From Brachionus plicatilis (taxonomy: Eukaryota; Rotifera; Eurotatoria; Ploima; Brachionidae), in contig QEOQ01000515.1 in the NCBI GenBank assembly GCA_010279815.1, positions 355,860 to 419,859 of the forward strand: a stretch of 64,000 bases of DNA, read 5' to 3'. Of the stretch, positions 1 to 11,300 are shown in pieces. Position 1 is the first letter of the stretch. Each line of letters starts with the position of its first letter. Made by a program: the position numbers and the translations under genes. Under the pieces are notes generated by a model, which worked only from the letters and a program-made list of their open reading frames with translations, did not search any database and was not told where the DNA came from.

Positions 1-16
1 CTTGCATTTGGTGTCA

Positions 17-108
17 TCAATCATTTGAGTTTAAGCCAAGCAGTGCGTCATTTAGACAGGCCTCAAAATGTTCCTTGTCGACTTGCTCAAATGTCGACGA
101 ATGCAGCT
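17..108 (-). CDS. Possible terminal exon of an unknown gene
   Basis: Reading leftwards from an AG acceptor at 110-109, an open frame of about 30 codons ends at a TGA at 19-17. It contains HSSTFEQVDKEHFEACLNDA, which has amphipathic, acid-rich, protein-like composition and is richer in GC than its surroundings. The two bases before the first full codon imply a preceding exon, but the DNA to the right is a repeat and no partner exon is visible. No family was recognised. It could instead be an old repeat-derived frame, and it is too short to settle. Confidence 0.3.
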
Positions 109-120
109 CTTTTAAATTTC

Positions 121-938
121 ATAATTTCCACATTTTTTGACATATCTTGAAATTATGTAAAAATAATAAAGAACGAAAAATTTCAAAATTTCAAAACACC
201 CCCCCCCCTAATTAATAATAATAATAGTGAGCTACTGAAATGAAGTGAACAACTATAACTAATTAAGGTTCACCAATATTTATTTATTTAATCTAAAAAG
301 AAAACCGGGTCTGGTTGTCACCGTAGACTGGACACCGGGTGGAAATACAAATCACATTATGTATATAAAAATGTGATGTCCTCATCACAGCTACGGTGGT
401 TTGCCCTACCAAACGAAAACCCATATAGGGAATATTCCTCTAACTATCGTGACGTATTGATTTCGTCAACCATTTTCTTAAACAAATTCTTTGAACTTGC
501 TTTGACTACTTCAGGAGACAGTCTGTTCCAGTTGTCTACTACTCTGTTAAGTATGAAATGCTCTCGTTAGATAAATTCCACATTTTTTGACATATCTTGA
601 GATTATGTAAAAATAATAAAGAACAAAAAAATTTCAAAATTTCAAAACACCCCCCCCTAATTAATAGTTTAGTTTGTCCTACCTAACGAAAACCCATATA
701 GGGAATATTCCTCTAACTATCGTGACGTATTGATTTCGTCAACCATTTTCTTAAACAAATTCTTTGAACTTGCTTTGACTACTTCAGGAGACAGTCTGTT
801 CCAGTTGTCTACTACTCTGTTAAGTATGAAATGCTCTCGTTAGATAAATTCTACATTTTTTGACATATCTTGAAATTATGTAAAAATAATAAAGAACAAA
901 AAAATTTCAAAATTTCAAAACACCCCCCCCCCCTAATT
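121..938 (-). repeat. Tandem array of LINE 3' ends with C-run spacers
   Basis: A spacer of about 90 bp ending in a run of 7-10 C occurs at about 121-208, 571-658 and 843-933. Between the spacers lie two near-identical blocks (about 397-570 and 668-842). On the minus strand each block encodes the extreme C-terminus of a non-LTR retrotransposon reverse transcriptase, with the typical RVVDNWNRL motif followed by VVKASSKNLFKKMVDE, ending at stops at 446-444 and 719-717. The second and third units are about 272 bp apart. Apparent plus-strand reading frames here are shadows of this LINE end. Confidence 0.75.
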
Positions 939-2985
939 TAATTAAATTATCTAAATGTGATGTTTGCTTGACAAAGATAAATAATGTGTCTCCAAGTAAC
1001 GTGGTCAAGGCCGCGCACTGTGCCGCAGTAAATATTTATGTGTTACTTAGACTCACACTTTGAATGAAAACTTGCAACAGTATCGAAATATTTAATTAGT
1101 TTTTCGTTGAGAGCAAATACACCTAACCGTCTTATATCGATTGTAATTAAATCGATTCTGAAAGCCTCCAAGCAACACACTAATAAGCTAAACAAACTCT
1201 GGCTTGATTGTTTTAAGTTTATTGCAAAAAGTCAACTCTAGCTTTAGCTGCTTGATCCAACCGGAGAGCCAAGTCGAGCCAAAGCGTGTTTTCTATTCAC
1301 AATTTTTTCTATTCAAACAATTTTTGATTACGAGTTAAATTTTATTTTTTTTTTGCTATAATAAACGTATGCTAGAGGTAGCTCTCTCGGAGGCATTAAA
1401 TAATTTCAATGAGATAAAGTGGTATAGACAAGAGAGTGAATGTGTGTGTGTGTGTGTTGACAATTGCAGCGTGAGTTTTTCATCGAGCTTAGCAGCAAGG
1501 AGAACTAGCTAATCGAAGATAAATAGTGTTCACCGAGGAGTTCTTATCGAAATTGTTTTTAATGAAAGATCGAGTTACGGCTTTTGTTTTAGAGTTGCGC
1601 AAAAATGCCAAGCTAAGTTTTTTTCTCTCTCTTTTTCTCTTGATAAATTTTATTGCTGAATCTTTTCAAACATGTGCCGAGAGCATAATTTTTTTACATA
1701 ATTAAATACGGGGGTAAATTTGGACCTTGGAATTGTTTCCACTCGAAACAAAATACTTGGAAAAAAATGCCGACTTTTAATTTACATTTATTGACCTGAT
1801 TAAAGTCTTTTGTTTTTTGTTTGACAAAAGACAGTATCTGTTTAGCATAATTTTAATTCAGCAGGGTTGTTAACAAAGCTTAGCAGTCGCATGGCCTTCA
1901 GCCATCTAGAACAACTCGTCAATAAACAATTACTAGCGAACAAAAAACTTCATTAATTTTAGCACTAAAATAACATCTAGCGGGACTGCTATCGTATAAT
2001 TTCTCCCTCGGCACTTTTCAATTATCACATTTTAACAATGAATTTACTACTCATCTTTATTTCTATTCAATATGCACACAAATAAAATAAATATTTTTTT
2101 GTTACGTTTCATTTTATTCTTTTTGAAAAATTTATCATAATACTTGATGACTAGTTGAAAAAAAAAATGCTTGGTCATTATCAAATAATCAAATTTTTTC
2201 TCTTGCTGAATTAGACTGCTCATTTCTCTGACAAGATACCAAAAGAGAAGTGAGAAACTTGCGCTCCATAAATCAAACAAAGAGCTTAATTATTCTGAAT
2301 AGTAATTAATTTATCTAAATGATGTGTATGTTCTTACTTAGCAATTACGTTTTTGAAACATTGTTAAAACATTTTTAAAACCTTCCAAGCCCGAGCTAGC
2401 TTTGGCAATATATAAAACTGCTCGAGTATCTAGGCAATAAAAATTAATTTAGCCAACTTAAAAATCTTGAGAGCTTTTCGCTCAATTTATGACTTTTAAT
2501 GTCAATTACCATTCGAAATTTAAACTGGCTTTTATCTTAATTTTTACTCCAATCATTCATTAATGAAATTATTTTAAAACCACTTTGTTTGAAAGTAAAC
2601 AAAATAAATTGGGATGCCTGAAAAGAAAATCGAAAGCCAATTAAGATCATCAATTATTTCTATTTTGAAATAAAATTTTTATTCTTTCTACCTTGATTTT
2701 TAAAAATACTTACTTCGAATTTTTTATTCAAAGCCATCTTAAATTCATTCACTAAAATAGTTTCAATCAATTTTTTATTGTTGTTGTTGTTGCTGAATAG
2801 AGATTATTTTTCAAAAACGTGATTAAAATAAATTAAATATTTTGCATACACTCTTAGAAAAAAAAGAAAACTTTGAATGAGGAAAATATTATCAATTTTA
2901 GTAGCAACATGTTGTTACATTCAGAAAAAGAAAATGAACTTCTAAACTAAAATTTTCACAATAATTTAAATTAAATGAAAAAAAA
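939..2985. other. Non-coding stretch, nothing convincing
   Basis: This is AT-rich DNA with a short (TG)n microsatellite at about 1439-1458. The part from 1000 to 1620 is less AT-rich. It contains an ATG at about 1561 opening a frame of some 25 codons (starting MKDRVTAFVLELRKN) that runs into T-rich DNA. It could be the 5' end of a plus-strand gene, but no downstream exon could be joined to it. Everything else reads as intergenic. Confidence 0.4.
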
Positions 2986-3600
2986 AATCTAAAAAATTTG
3001 CCTGATTTAAAAAAATTGTTTGAAAAGCAGTCTAGAATCTTTAAGAAAATTTTTCTAAAAAAATTACAGCATTAAAGATTTTAATATTTCTTCAATGTTG
3101 CATTCGGAAAAATAAAATTAACTTCTAAAATTAGAATTTAAAATTTAAAAGATATTCTTTTCTAAAATAATTTAAATTAAATAAAAAAAATCTAAAAAAT
3201 TTGCTTGATTTAAAAAAAAAATATTTGAAAAGCGGTCTAGAATCTTTAAGCAAGTTTTTCAAAAAAATTACAGCATTAAAGATTTCAGTATTTCTTCAAT
3301 GTTGCATTCGGAAAAATAAAATTAACTTTTAAAATTAGAATTTAAAATTTAAAAGATATTCTTTTCTAAAATAATTTAAATTAAATAGAAAAAATCTAAA
3401 AAATTTGCTTGATTTAAAAAAATTTGTGAAAATAAGTCTAAAGAATTTTCAATTTAAAGTTTTTAATGACAACATCAAATATGATTATTTTCTGATGATT
3501 ATTAGAATATAAAATTTTAAAATTTTTTTTCTAAATAATCTAAATTAAATAAAAAAAATCCATAATTTTTCTTGATTTATAAAAAACCCGGATAATAAGT
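2986..3600. repeat. Tandem repeat, about 203-bp unit, three copies
   Basis: The same block recurs starting near 2988, 3191 and 3396, with a decayed fourth start near 3560. Each copy begins CTAAAAAATTTGCYTGATTT, carries TCTAGAATCTTTAA in the middle (first two copies) and GTTGCATTCGGAAAAATAAA near the end. The first two copies are close to 95% alike by eye. The third is more decayed. No coding capacity is seen. Confidence 0.7.
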
Positions 3601-4278
3601 CTTAAAAACTAAACCGACTTTTTGATAAAATGACCTCACAAAAGATTTTTTTTTTCTTCAAAAATGTAAAATGAACTTCTAAAATTAAAATATATCTTCT
3701 TTTCAAAAAATAAAATACGAAAATAAAAAAAAAAATTTTTCTTCAAAAAAATTTAGTCTCTTTAAGTCAATTATTTTCTTACAAAATAAAATTAAATTAA
3801 AATTAAATAAATTGAAAAATTTCTCAAGACCTGGAAGAAAAGAGTTAACAGAGATGAAATTTAAATTCAGTCAAGCAGAAATTGCTGCCAAGTATACAAG
3901 TTTGCGGGAAACGTATGGATGTTATCAAATAATTTATCATTAACTTTTTTGGTATAAAGTAAATACTAGTAGAAAAACATAGAAAAAAGATTCTATTATT
4001 TGAATTAATTTTTTTAGTTAAAAAAATTGTCTCATTAAAATAAATATTTGTCAATCATGAATGCTGAGCATCGTAATTTTTTCTTGGTTCAGACAGAAGA
4101 AAAAATAGGAAAAATATGAATCACGTCTTTGGAGGGAAACTTTTCTTTTCTTCACATTCTTTTTTTCCAAAAAACAAGAGAAAATTATACCAAAAATCTA
4201 CCAGGACACTAAACTTTTGAATTGTTCTAGTCAAATTTGCCATTTTTTTGCTATATAAGTTTCTTTGCCACATTTCAG

Positions 4279-4416
4279 CATTAAAACTTCTCCAAAAAGC
4301 TCTCAAGCGATACAAACAAAACCTTTGTGTCAGACAGCAATTCCAACAAAAAGTGCTCTGCTAGACATGTGTTGCGCAATAGACATTACTTGGCATTCGC
4401 ATCAACTAAACCATTA
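4279..4416 (+). pseudogene. Possible fragment of a GRDP/DUF1399-like protein
   Basis: After a good acceptor (ATTTCAG ending at 4278), one frame stays open for about 45 codons to a TAA. It ends in the peptide LLDMCCAIDITWHSHQLNH. The pattern (I)D(I/L)xWHxHQL is characteristic of the glycine-rich domain-containing (DUF1399) family, where it sits in the middle of the domain, so a stop right after it implies a broken copy or an isolated exon. No other exon of this family was found nearby. Similar short open stretches at 3855-3940 and 4744-4848 may or may not belong to it. Confidence 0.3.
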
Positions 4417-5804
4417 AGTAACTCAGATCAAGAAAAGAAAAAAAAAATTTTAAACTAGCTATCCGAAGTCCCAGGGTCTTTCTAGATTAATTTTTAAATA
4501 AAAAATATATTTTTGATTAAAATTTTAAGAGTAAAAGTTGAAACAATGCTTGGGTTGGAACAAAGATCAAATAATTTTGTTTCAATCAATCCATAAAAAA
4601 TACATATGAGCACAAATTTTATACTCAATTTATAAATTCCTACTTTTGACTCTATTTAGAATAAATTGTCAGAAATTTAAATAAAATGAATGAATGCTTT
4701 AAGCTTCAAATTTTCTGAGATTGAATCAAGTCTGTTGTCATGAACCAAATTGAGGATGATTTGAATGGAAGAAACAGATTTGATAGCTCGCAATTGAGCT
4801 TTTATAGATTCAAAACAAAGTCGGTTCAAGAGGTAACCCATGTCAATACTTAAATGGCAAAGTAATATGATAGCACTTTCGTCAAAATAAAAGAAGAATG
4901 TTAAATCTTCATGTAATAAATATTTATTTGGAAAATAAATATATTAAATATTTACAAATATATATAATTGAGCAATTGAATAATAATTGAGCCTTATCGA
5001 TTTACATTTTAATTAAAATAGTAATCACAAAATTTAAACATAAAATTTTATAAATTATTTTTAAAAAAATTCCCACACTTTTCCTTTTTTAACAAAATTA
5101 AATTGTTTTATTTATTTCTTGGCTTAAATCCCTAAAGTTCAAATTCAAGACTTTACAATCTTAAAAATTTTAGTATTTTCTTCGTCAATTAAATCTGTAC
5201 CAAGGCTAATTTTAGAAAGAAAATATAATTTATCAATTTAAAGAAAAGAAAATCACTTTTACTAATGATGCGGAAAATCTTAAAATTTTATTTCAGATGG
5301 ACCAAAAAAATTGTATATGTTACTTTAAGTCAAAATGTCAACCATTAATTTGAATTACTTAAATCATTACTTTAATTATTTTATTTAAAAAATAGTTTAG
5401 CCAAAGCCTTGGCCGGTTGGAATGGAGACTTAGTCGTTCCTTTCAGCCACTTGATAATAGTTTTGAAAAAATAAAAAAAAAATTATAATTTTGATAAAAT
5501 TTTAAAAGTAAATTGGATTTTTTTTAAAGATTTGAAAGATCTTGTGAATGATAGTACAAAGAAAAATTATAAATAATAAATTTTAGATCATTTATGAATA
5601 AACGAAAAGGCTAAGATGAGATTGAAAATATGCTAAAAACTGACTAAAAAATTTCATAAAATTCATTTCATTAAAAAACACATATTTCTATTGAAATAGG
5701 TTTTAAAGAGACGAAAAAAAATAAAGTCTTGGAAATTGATTTTGAAAAGTTCTATTTAGCCACCTAAATCTAAAAATCTATAAATGATTTCTTAAATTAA
5801 TTTA

Positions 5805-5933
5805 CAGTACAAATTAAAACTAACATGTACGCATTTTTTTCCTCAACTCTTCTTCAACTATTCCAGTGGGGAAAGGAAAAGTTGAGGAAGAGTCGAGGAA
5901 AATAAATGTACAAGTTAGTTTTAAATTGTACTG
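5805..5933. mobile_element. Short TA-flanked palindromic MITE (129 bp hairpin)
   Basis: The left arm begins CAGTACAAATTAAAACTAAC. The right arm ends with its near-perfect reverse complement, GTTAGTTTTAAATTGTACTG. TA dinucleotides flank both ends, as expected for a Tc1/mariner-type target duplication. The arms pair further inwards through TCCTCAACTCTTCTTCAACT against AGTTGAGGAAGAGTCGAGGA, so nearly the whole element folds into one hairpin. No coding capacity. Confidence 0.7.
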
Positions 5934-6254
5934 TACGAAATCAATTGCACTAGTTGATACATTTAATGTTCCACCTAAACCAAAACTTCTGCGAATTTAA
6001 TATCTCAAATTTACGAAATATATAATGTGTGTGCATTTTTGGCAAATTGAAGTATCAGATCAAATTTTACGATGAAAACAATCATTTTAAATTTTTAAAA
6101 CTTAATTAATCTAATGATTTTGTTAATTTTTAAAAAATAAATACTAAACATTACTAGACATGTTATGTCTAATAGTGGTTCATTATCAAATTAACATCAA
6201 AATGATTGATTTCTAATTTATATATCAAAAACAGACAATAATTTAAATAATTCA

Positions 6255-6575
6255 GGTTAAGTTAATTCAAAAATTCATATTTAATCAAACTTAAATAATT
6301 TTATTTTTCCACTTAAATAAATTATAAATTTTAAAAAAGTAGATTTTTTTTTCTTGAAAGTAAGTTTTCATTAAAGTCAATTAAAATATTTAAATCTATT
6401 AAAGTTCAATAAAAAGGGACATTTTAAAAATTTTAAATATGAAAATAAACTTAACATGACATGTCAAGTAATTTCTTTGCAAAAAATTTATTTTTTCTCT
6501 ATTTTTAGAAAAAATGTTACAATTCTTATTTTGATCTTTTGATCTTGATCTCAAACTTCAATTTGCCGCATTCTT
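6255..6575. repeat. Dispersed repeat, second copy at 45.7-47.4 kb
   Basis: This block matches 45735-45874 plus 47214-47385 in the same order, including GGTTAAGTTAATTC, ATTTTATTTTTCCACTTAAAT and the end TTTTGATCTTTTGATCTTG. The other copy is split by a Tc1/mariner insertion, so this copy shows the empty target site near 6373. The nature of the repeat itself is unknown. It abuts a LINE fragment on its right. Confidence 0.65.
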
Positions 6576-6604
6576 TAGAATTTTTGCTCAGACTATAATT
6601 AGAT

Positions 6605-7976
6605 TGTAGCTAAACCAATTACCATTATTGTCTGTAAAATACTGGAGAGCATAATTAAAGAACTAATGTTAATGCACTTATTGAAGAACGCTCTTTTTTC
6701 TAACGCTCAATACGGTTTCTTTCCAAAAAAGTCGTGCTCTACAAATTTACTAGAAACAATGGATATAATCTCAAATCTACTAGCCTCTGGTAATCAGATC
6801 GACATCGTATACACTGACTTTTCCAAGGCCTTTGACAAAGTTTCACATCGACTGTTACTCTACAAGTTATCAGCTTATGGATTCGAAGGAAAAATATTAG
6901 ATTGGGTGAATAATTTTTTAGATGGAAGAAAGCAAAGAGTTGTTCTTGGTAACGTTGAATCAGAATGGCTTGATGTTACTAGTGGTGTTCCGCAAGGATC
7001 GGTCCTTGGGTCTCTTCTTTTTTTTATTTTCATAAACGATTTGTCCGAATCTTTAATTAATGAAACAAAAGTCTATGCTGATGATATGAAAATTTTAGCA
7101 GCTGCTAACCATCTAAATGATAACTTATCTTTACAGCGCGATATAGATACTGTTTCAAGCTGGGCGATTACATGGGCGACTGATTTAAACGTAGAAAAGT
7201 GTAAAGTAATAAAAATCCTCAGTTTGACTACACAATTTTTAATAAATATGGAACATAATCATTATATAAAACAAAATTGGAAAAGGATTTGGGTGTGTTT
7301 TTTCAAAATGATCTAAAATGGGGTGCACATGTTAGCTACTCTTCTGGCAGAGCGAATAAGATTTTGGGAATGATTTGGAAAAATTTTAAATTTTTGGACG
7401 GCAATGTAGTTAAGTTATTGTATACCTCATTGGTAAGACCTATTATTGAATATGGAGTTAGTGTTTTGAATCCATACCTGAAAGAAGATAAGAAGGAATT
7501 AGAAAAAGTACAACGTAGAGCTACGAAGTTGATTCCAAAATTGCCTTTAAGAATCTTGAGTATGAAGAAAGATTGAATAGATTAAAACTTACCACTTTGA
7601 ATACGAGAAGAAGAAGAGGCAATTTGATTCAATTTTTTAAAATTGTAAACAGTCTAGAAACTGTTAAATTGGTAAGTGAAATCAGGTACGTTCAAAGAAA
7701 TAATTATATTTTGAGGGGTCATGCAAAGATGGTTACAAGAGAACTTTTAAAAATTGTCCATCACGGTTCAACTTTATCACAAACAGGGTTGTAAACGACT
7801 GGAACTGTTTACCAAAAAATGTTTTTGAAGCAAATTCATTAAATTCTTTCAAAGAAAGACTTGATGAATGGTTTATGGTACAGAATCAGGTGTGATTGCA
7901 AAGAACTGCCACAGCCTTACGGTTTAATTCGACTTGCTCGAGTCGCAGTTATTTTTACTACTACTACTACTACTAA
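6605..7976 (+). pseudogene. 5'-truncated LINE reverse transcriptase, frameshifted
   Basis: This is the C-terminal two thirds of a non-LTR retrotransposon RT. The 5' end is lost within the CKILESIIKELM region. The open part (6666-7316) keeps [10 protein letters not shown], the [10 protein letters not shown] motif and the catalytic YADD (around 7075). Frameshifts near 7210-7280 and 7570 move the thumb and C-terminal region into other frames (7277-7576, then 7573-7794). The expected RVVNDWN-type C-terminus continues past a further break after 7795. The 3' end carries a (TAC/ACT)n tail at about 7951-7976, a common LINE ending. It is an inactive copy, probably CR1/Jockey-like. Confidence 0.85.
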
Positions 7977-8303
7977 TTTTTGGCTTTGAAAAGAAAATTT
8001 TTTTATTTTAAAATTCATTTTGTTGATCAATTTCATTTCTGATCACCAAAACTTTACAATTAAAATAACTTTTTGATAATTCCATGAACCTAATAAAATG
8101 CTCAAATGATCAATAATTTATTTTAAGTTAAACAAACATGCTATTCATGATTTTATGCATACTTAGATGTTAAAATTATTTTAATTCATTTTAATCAATA
8201 ATAAATTTATCTAAATCCTTAATTTCCATGCTAATTTAACTAAAAAATTTGTAAAAAATGTTTAAAAAAAATAGAATTCTTTTATTTGAAAATTTTAGAA
8301 AAA

Positions 8304-11300
8304 CTATAAAATTCTACAAACTAAACATTTTGGACTATTGGTATCTTGATCTCTAGGCACTGAGGAGCTTTGATTAATGGCACTTATTTGATTAGTGTTC
8401 TGAAAAATGCTATTTGGCACTGAAGACTCGTAGTGGTTAGCCCGACTACTTTTTAAAGATTCGATAAGTTTTTTTTTAGATTTTTTCTCATCTTTATTTA
8501 GATCAATATTCATAAGAAAATATGATGACGGATTGACATGTCTGGCGATCATGGCCACTATTTCATTATTTCGTTGTTCTCTATCAGCCACAATTCCGCA
8601 TCCACCGTGACCACCAACACCAAAATAATCCACATAAACCAACTGACTGAATATGAGGCCCATTCCACCTGGAGGCGGCCATGGAGTTGCTGTCAACATA
8701 ATCGGAACAATTGGTTTGCGCAACAAGTCCGCCAGGGCCATTTCACGATTGCAGTAATGTGAAACCACAAACTTGGGCGTTATGCAAGCCACAACCACTT
8801 TTGCATTCCGAATAGCCTCGTCTATTTTCTGATAGAGTAAATTCCCACCACCAATTTGTCCAATATCCATGAAACAATTAAATCCGGCTTTTTCCAAATG
8901 CTCCCTGATTTTCACAACTAGCTCTTGTGAGTCCCATTGATAGCTTATAAAAACCGAAGAATTAACTGTCTCTTTGTCTAAAATTAAATTTTTTTTTCAG
9001 TAAATTTATTTTTAAAATTTAGAATTTTTTTTTTAATAAATTTTTGTTTCATACAAAAAAACATACCTCTTTCATTATTTATTACCTTAATGACATCATC
9101 TCGGTTTATTTGCTCCAAATAATTAATTAAAAATTCAATTGTCAAATTTGTGTTGTCACTTGACATGATCCAGTCGCAAATCAGCTGCAGTGGAGGGTTA
9201 TCGCTTTGACTGAAGAAGCCAATGCGGCTTTTGTTATAGCCCAGAAGACGTGCCAGAGCCAGCCAGTCGTTTTCGTTCTGAACCACTTTGATTGTCTCAT
9301 CTTTGCTTGTTTTGAGCAATTTGGCCACATTTTTTACCCAGTTCGGCAGAGTGTTTTCTTCATAGTACATATTTTTGTCCGAAAATGATTTGACAGCGTT
9401 CAATACTGGACCTTTATGCACTTAAAAAAATTTTATTTTTTTTAAATATTTTTTTTATAAATTTTTTTCACAGAATCCGGCCTAATTATAACTGGGGTGA
9501 AGTTTTGACATTAGTTAAAAAATTAAAAAATAATTCATTTTTTCTAACTTAATATTTTAATTGAAATAAAGTTTTTTAGTACCTCAAATTTATTAAAATT
9601 TACCTCAAATTTAATAAAAGACTATTTTTTTATTAAAAAAGTAGCAAAATATAAAAAAAGTATTCAAATAAAAAAAAATTACATCAATTTAAAAAAAAAG
9701 AAAGCAATTTCATTATAAAACCGCAAAAAGTTAATACTCACCTCTAAAAATAAAAAAAATTAACAATTATCACAATAAAAATATCTTTTTTTTTCATAAT
9801 TAAGCCACATTTTTCAAAAGGATTACAAGTGTAATCATCAAATTGCAGTATGTGCAAGGCTAAAAAAATGTGCATACATTCATGCTATGGATTTACCAAT
9901 TCAACCGAATCGTAAACGTGGTGCCCCAGAAAAAAATAAACCAGCTCTAATAATACAACCATCAGATTTAGTTGGCGGTGGTGGAGATCCAAAAGGCTTC
10001 TCTTATGATGATGATGATTTAACCGAAGTTGTGCCTAATAATCAAAAAAAACAAAAAACATTCAATCAAGAATCTACTCAAAATAATGAATCTAAAACAT
10101 GTGAAAAATGTGGCTTAATTATGAAAAAAAAAGATATTTTTATTGTGATAATTGTTAATTTTTTTTATTTTTAGAGGTGAGTATTAACTTTTTGCGGTTT
10201 TATAATGAAATTGCTTTCTTTTTTTTTAAATTGATGTAATTTTTTTTTATTTGAATACTTTTTTTATATTTTGCTACTTTTTTAATAAAAAAATAGTCTT
10301 TTATTAAATTTGAGGTAAATTTTAATAAATTTGAGGTAAATTTTAATAAATTTGAGGTATTAAAAAACCGATAGCCATTTTAATTCAATTTTTGGATTAA
10401 AAAAAAAAGAATAATTATTATTATTTATTGACAAAAAAACTTGTATAGACCTTATAGGTCAAAAAGTTATAAAATAATAATAATTTCAAAATTAAATAAA
10501 ATAAATATAAAAGTAATTAAATTTGTTCAATTAAAGTTTTCATTAAAAAGAAAAGAATATAAGCAAAATTTACAAAAAAAAAGTTAATTAATTAATTGAA
10601 TATTTTTGATTTTAACTCATTAAGCAAGTCATTTCTGACATTGTCGAGTTGAGCCAACTATAGTTAAGTTTGGGTTTCATTTCGGATCTTTTGTTTGGAA
10701 TCATATAAGTTTTAAAGAGAATAAGTCATTTTTTAATTAATTAATTAATTAATCAACACTTTTTATTTATATGGTCATATTCTTTCTTTTCATCAAAATA
10801 TTGAAGCAGAAAAAAAGTTACTAAAAAAATGAGTTAACAAAATAACTAATTCATTTAATTAATTAACTCATGTCAAAACTTCACCCCAGTATAATTATAA
10901 GAGTAAACAAAATTATTATTTTTTTCTTTTTTCAAAATTATTATTCCTTTTTTTTGATATTTCTAAAGCCTTTGATAGGGTTTGGCATGAAGGTTTACTT
11001 TTTAAATTGATTAAAATAAATCCAACTCATTACTTGACTATCTGGATTAGATCCTTTTTAGACTCTAGGACATTTAAGGTAAATGTGAATGACCATCTGA
11101 GGGAAGAATATCAAATAACTGCAGGTGTTCCTCAAGGCTCAGTAATTAGTCCTCTTTTATTTAGTATATATATTAATGAAATCCCCAAAAGAAATAAAAC
11201 AAATAATGAATACTCTCTGCTTTTCGCAGATGATCTAGTAACATTCTTCATTTATAACAAAAAGGGTAATCTAGAAAATAAGATTAATAAATACACCAAC

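Noticed and set aside
373..570. 65-codon plus-strand frame
   Set aside because: It is antisense to the LINE RT C-terminus that is clearly recognisable on the minus strand.
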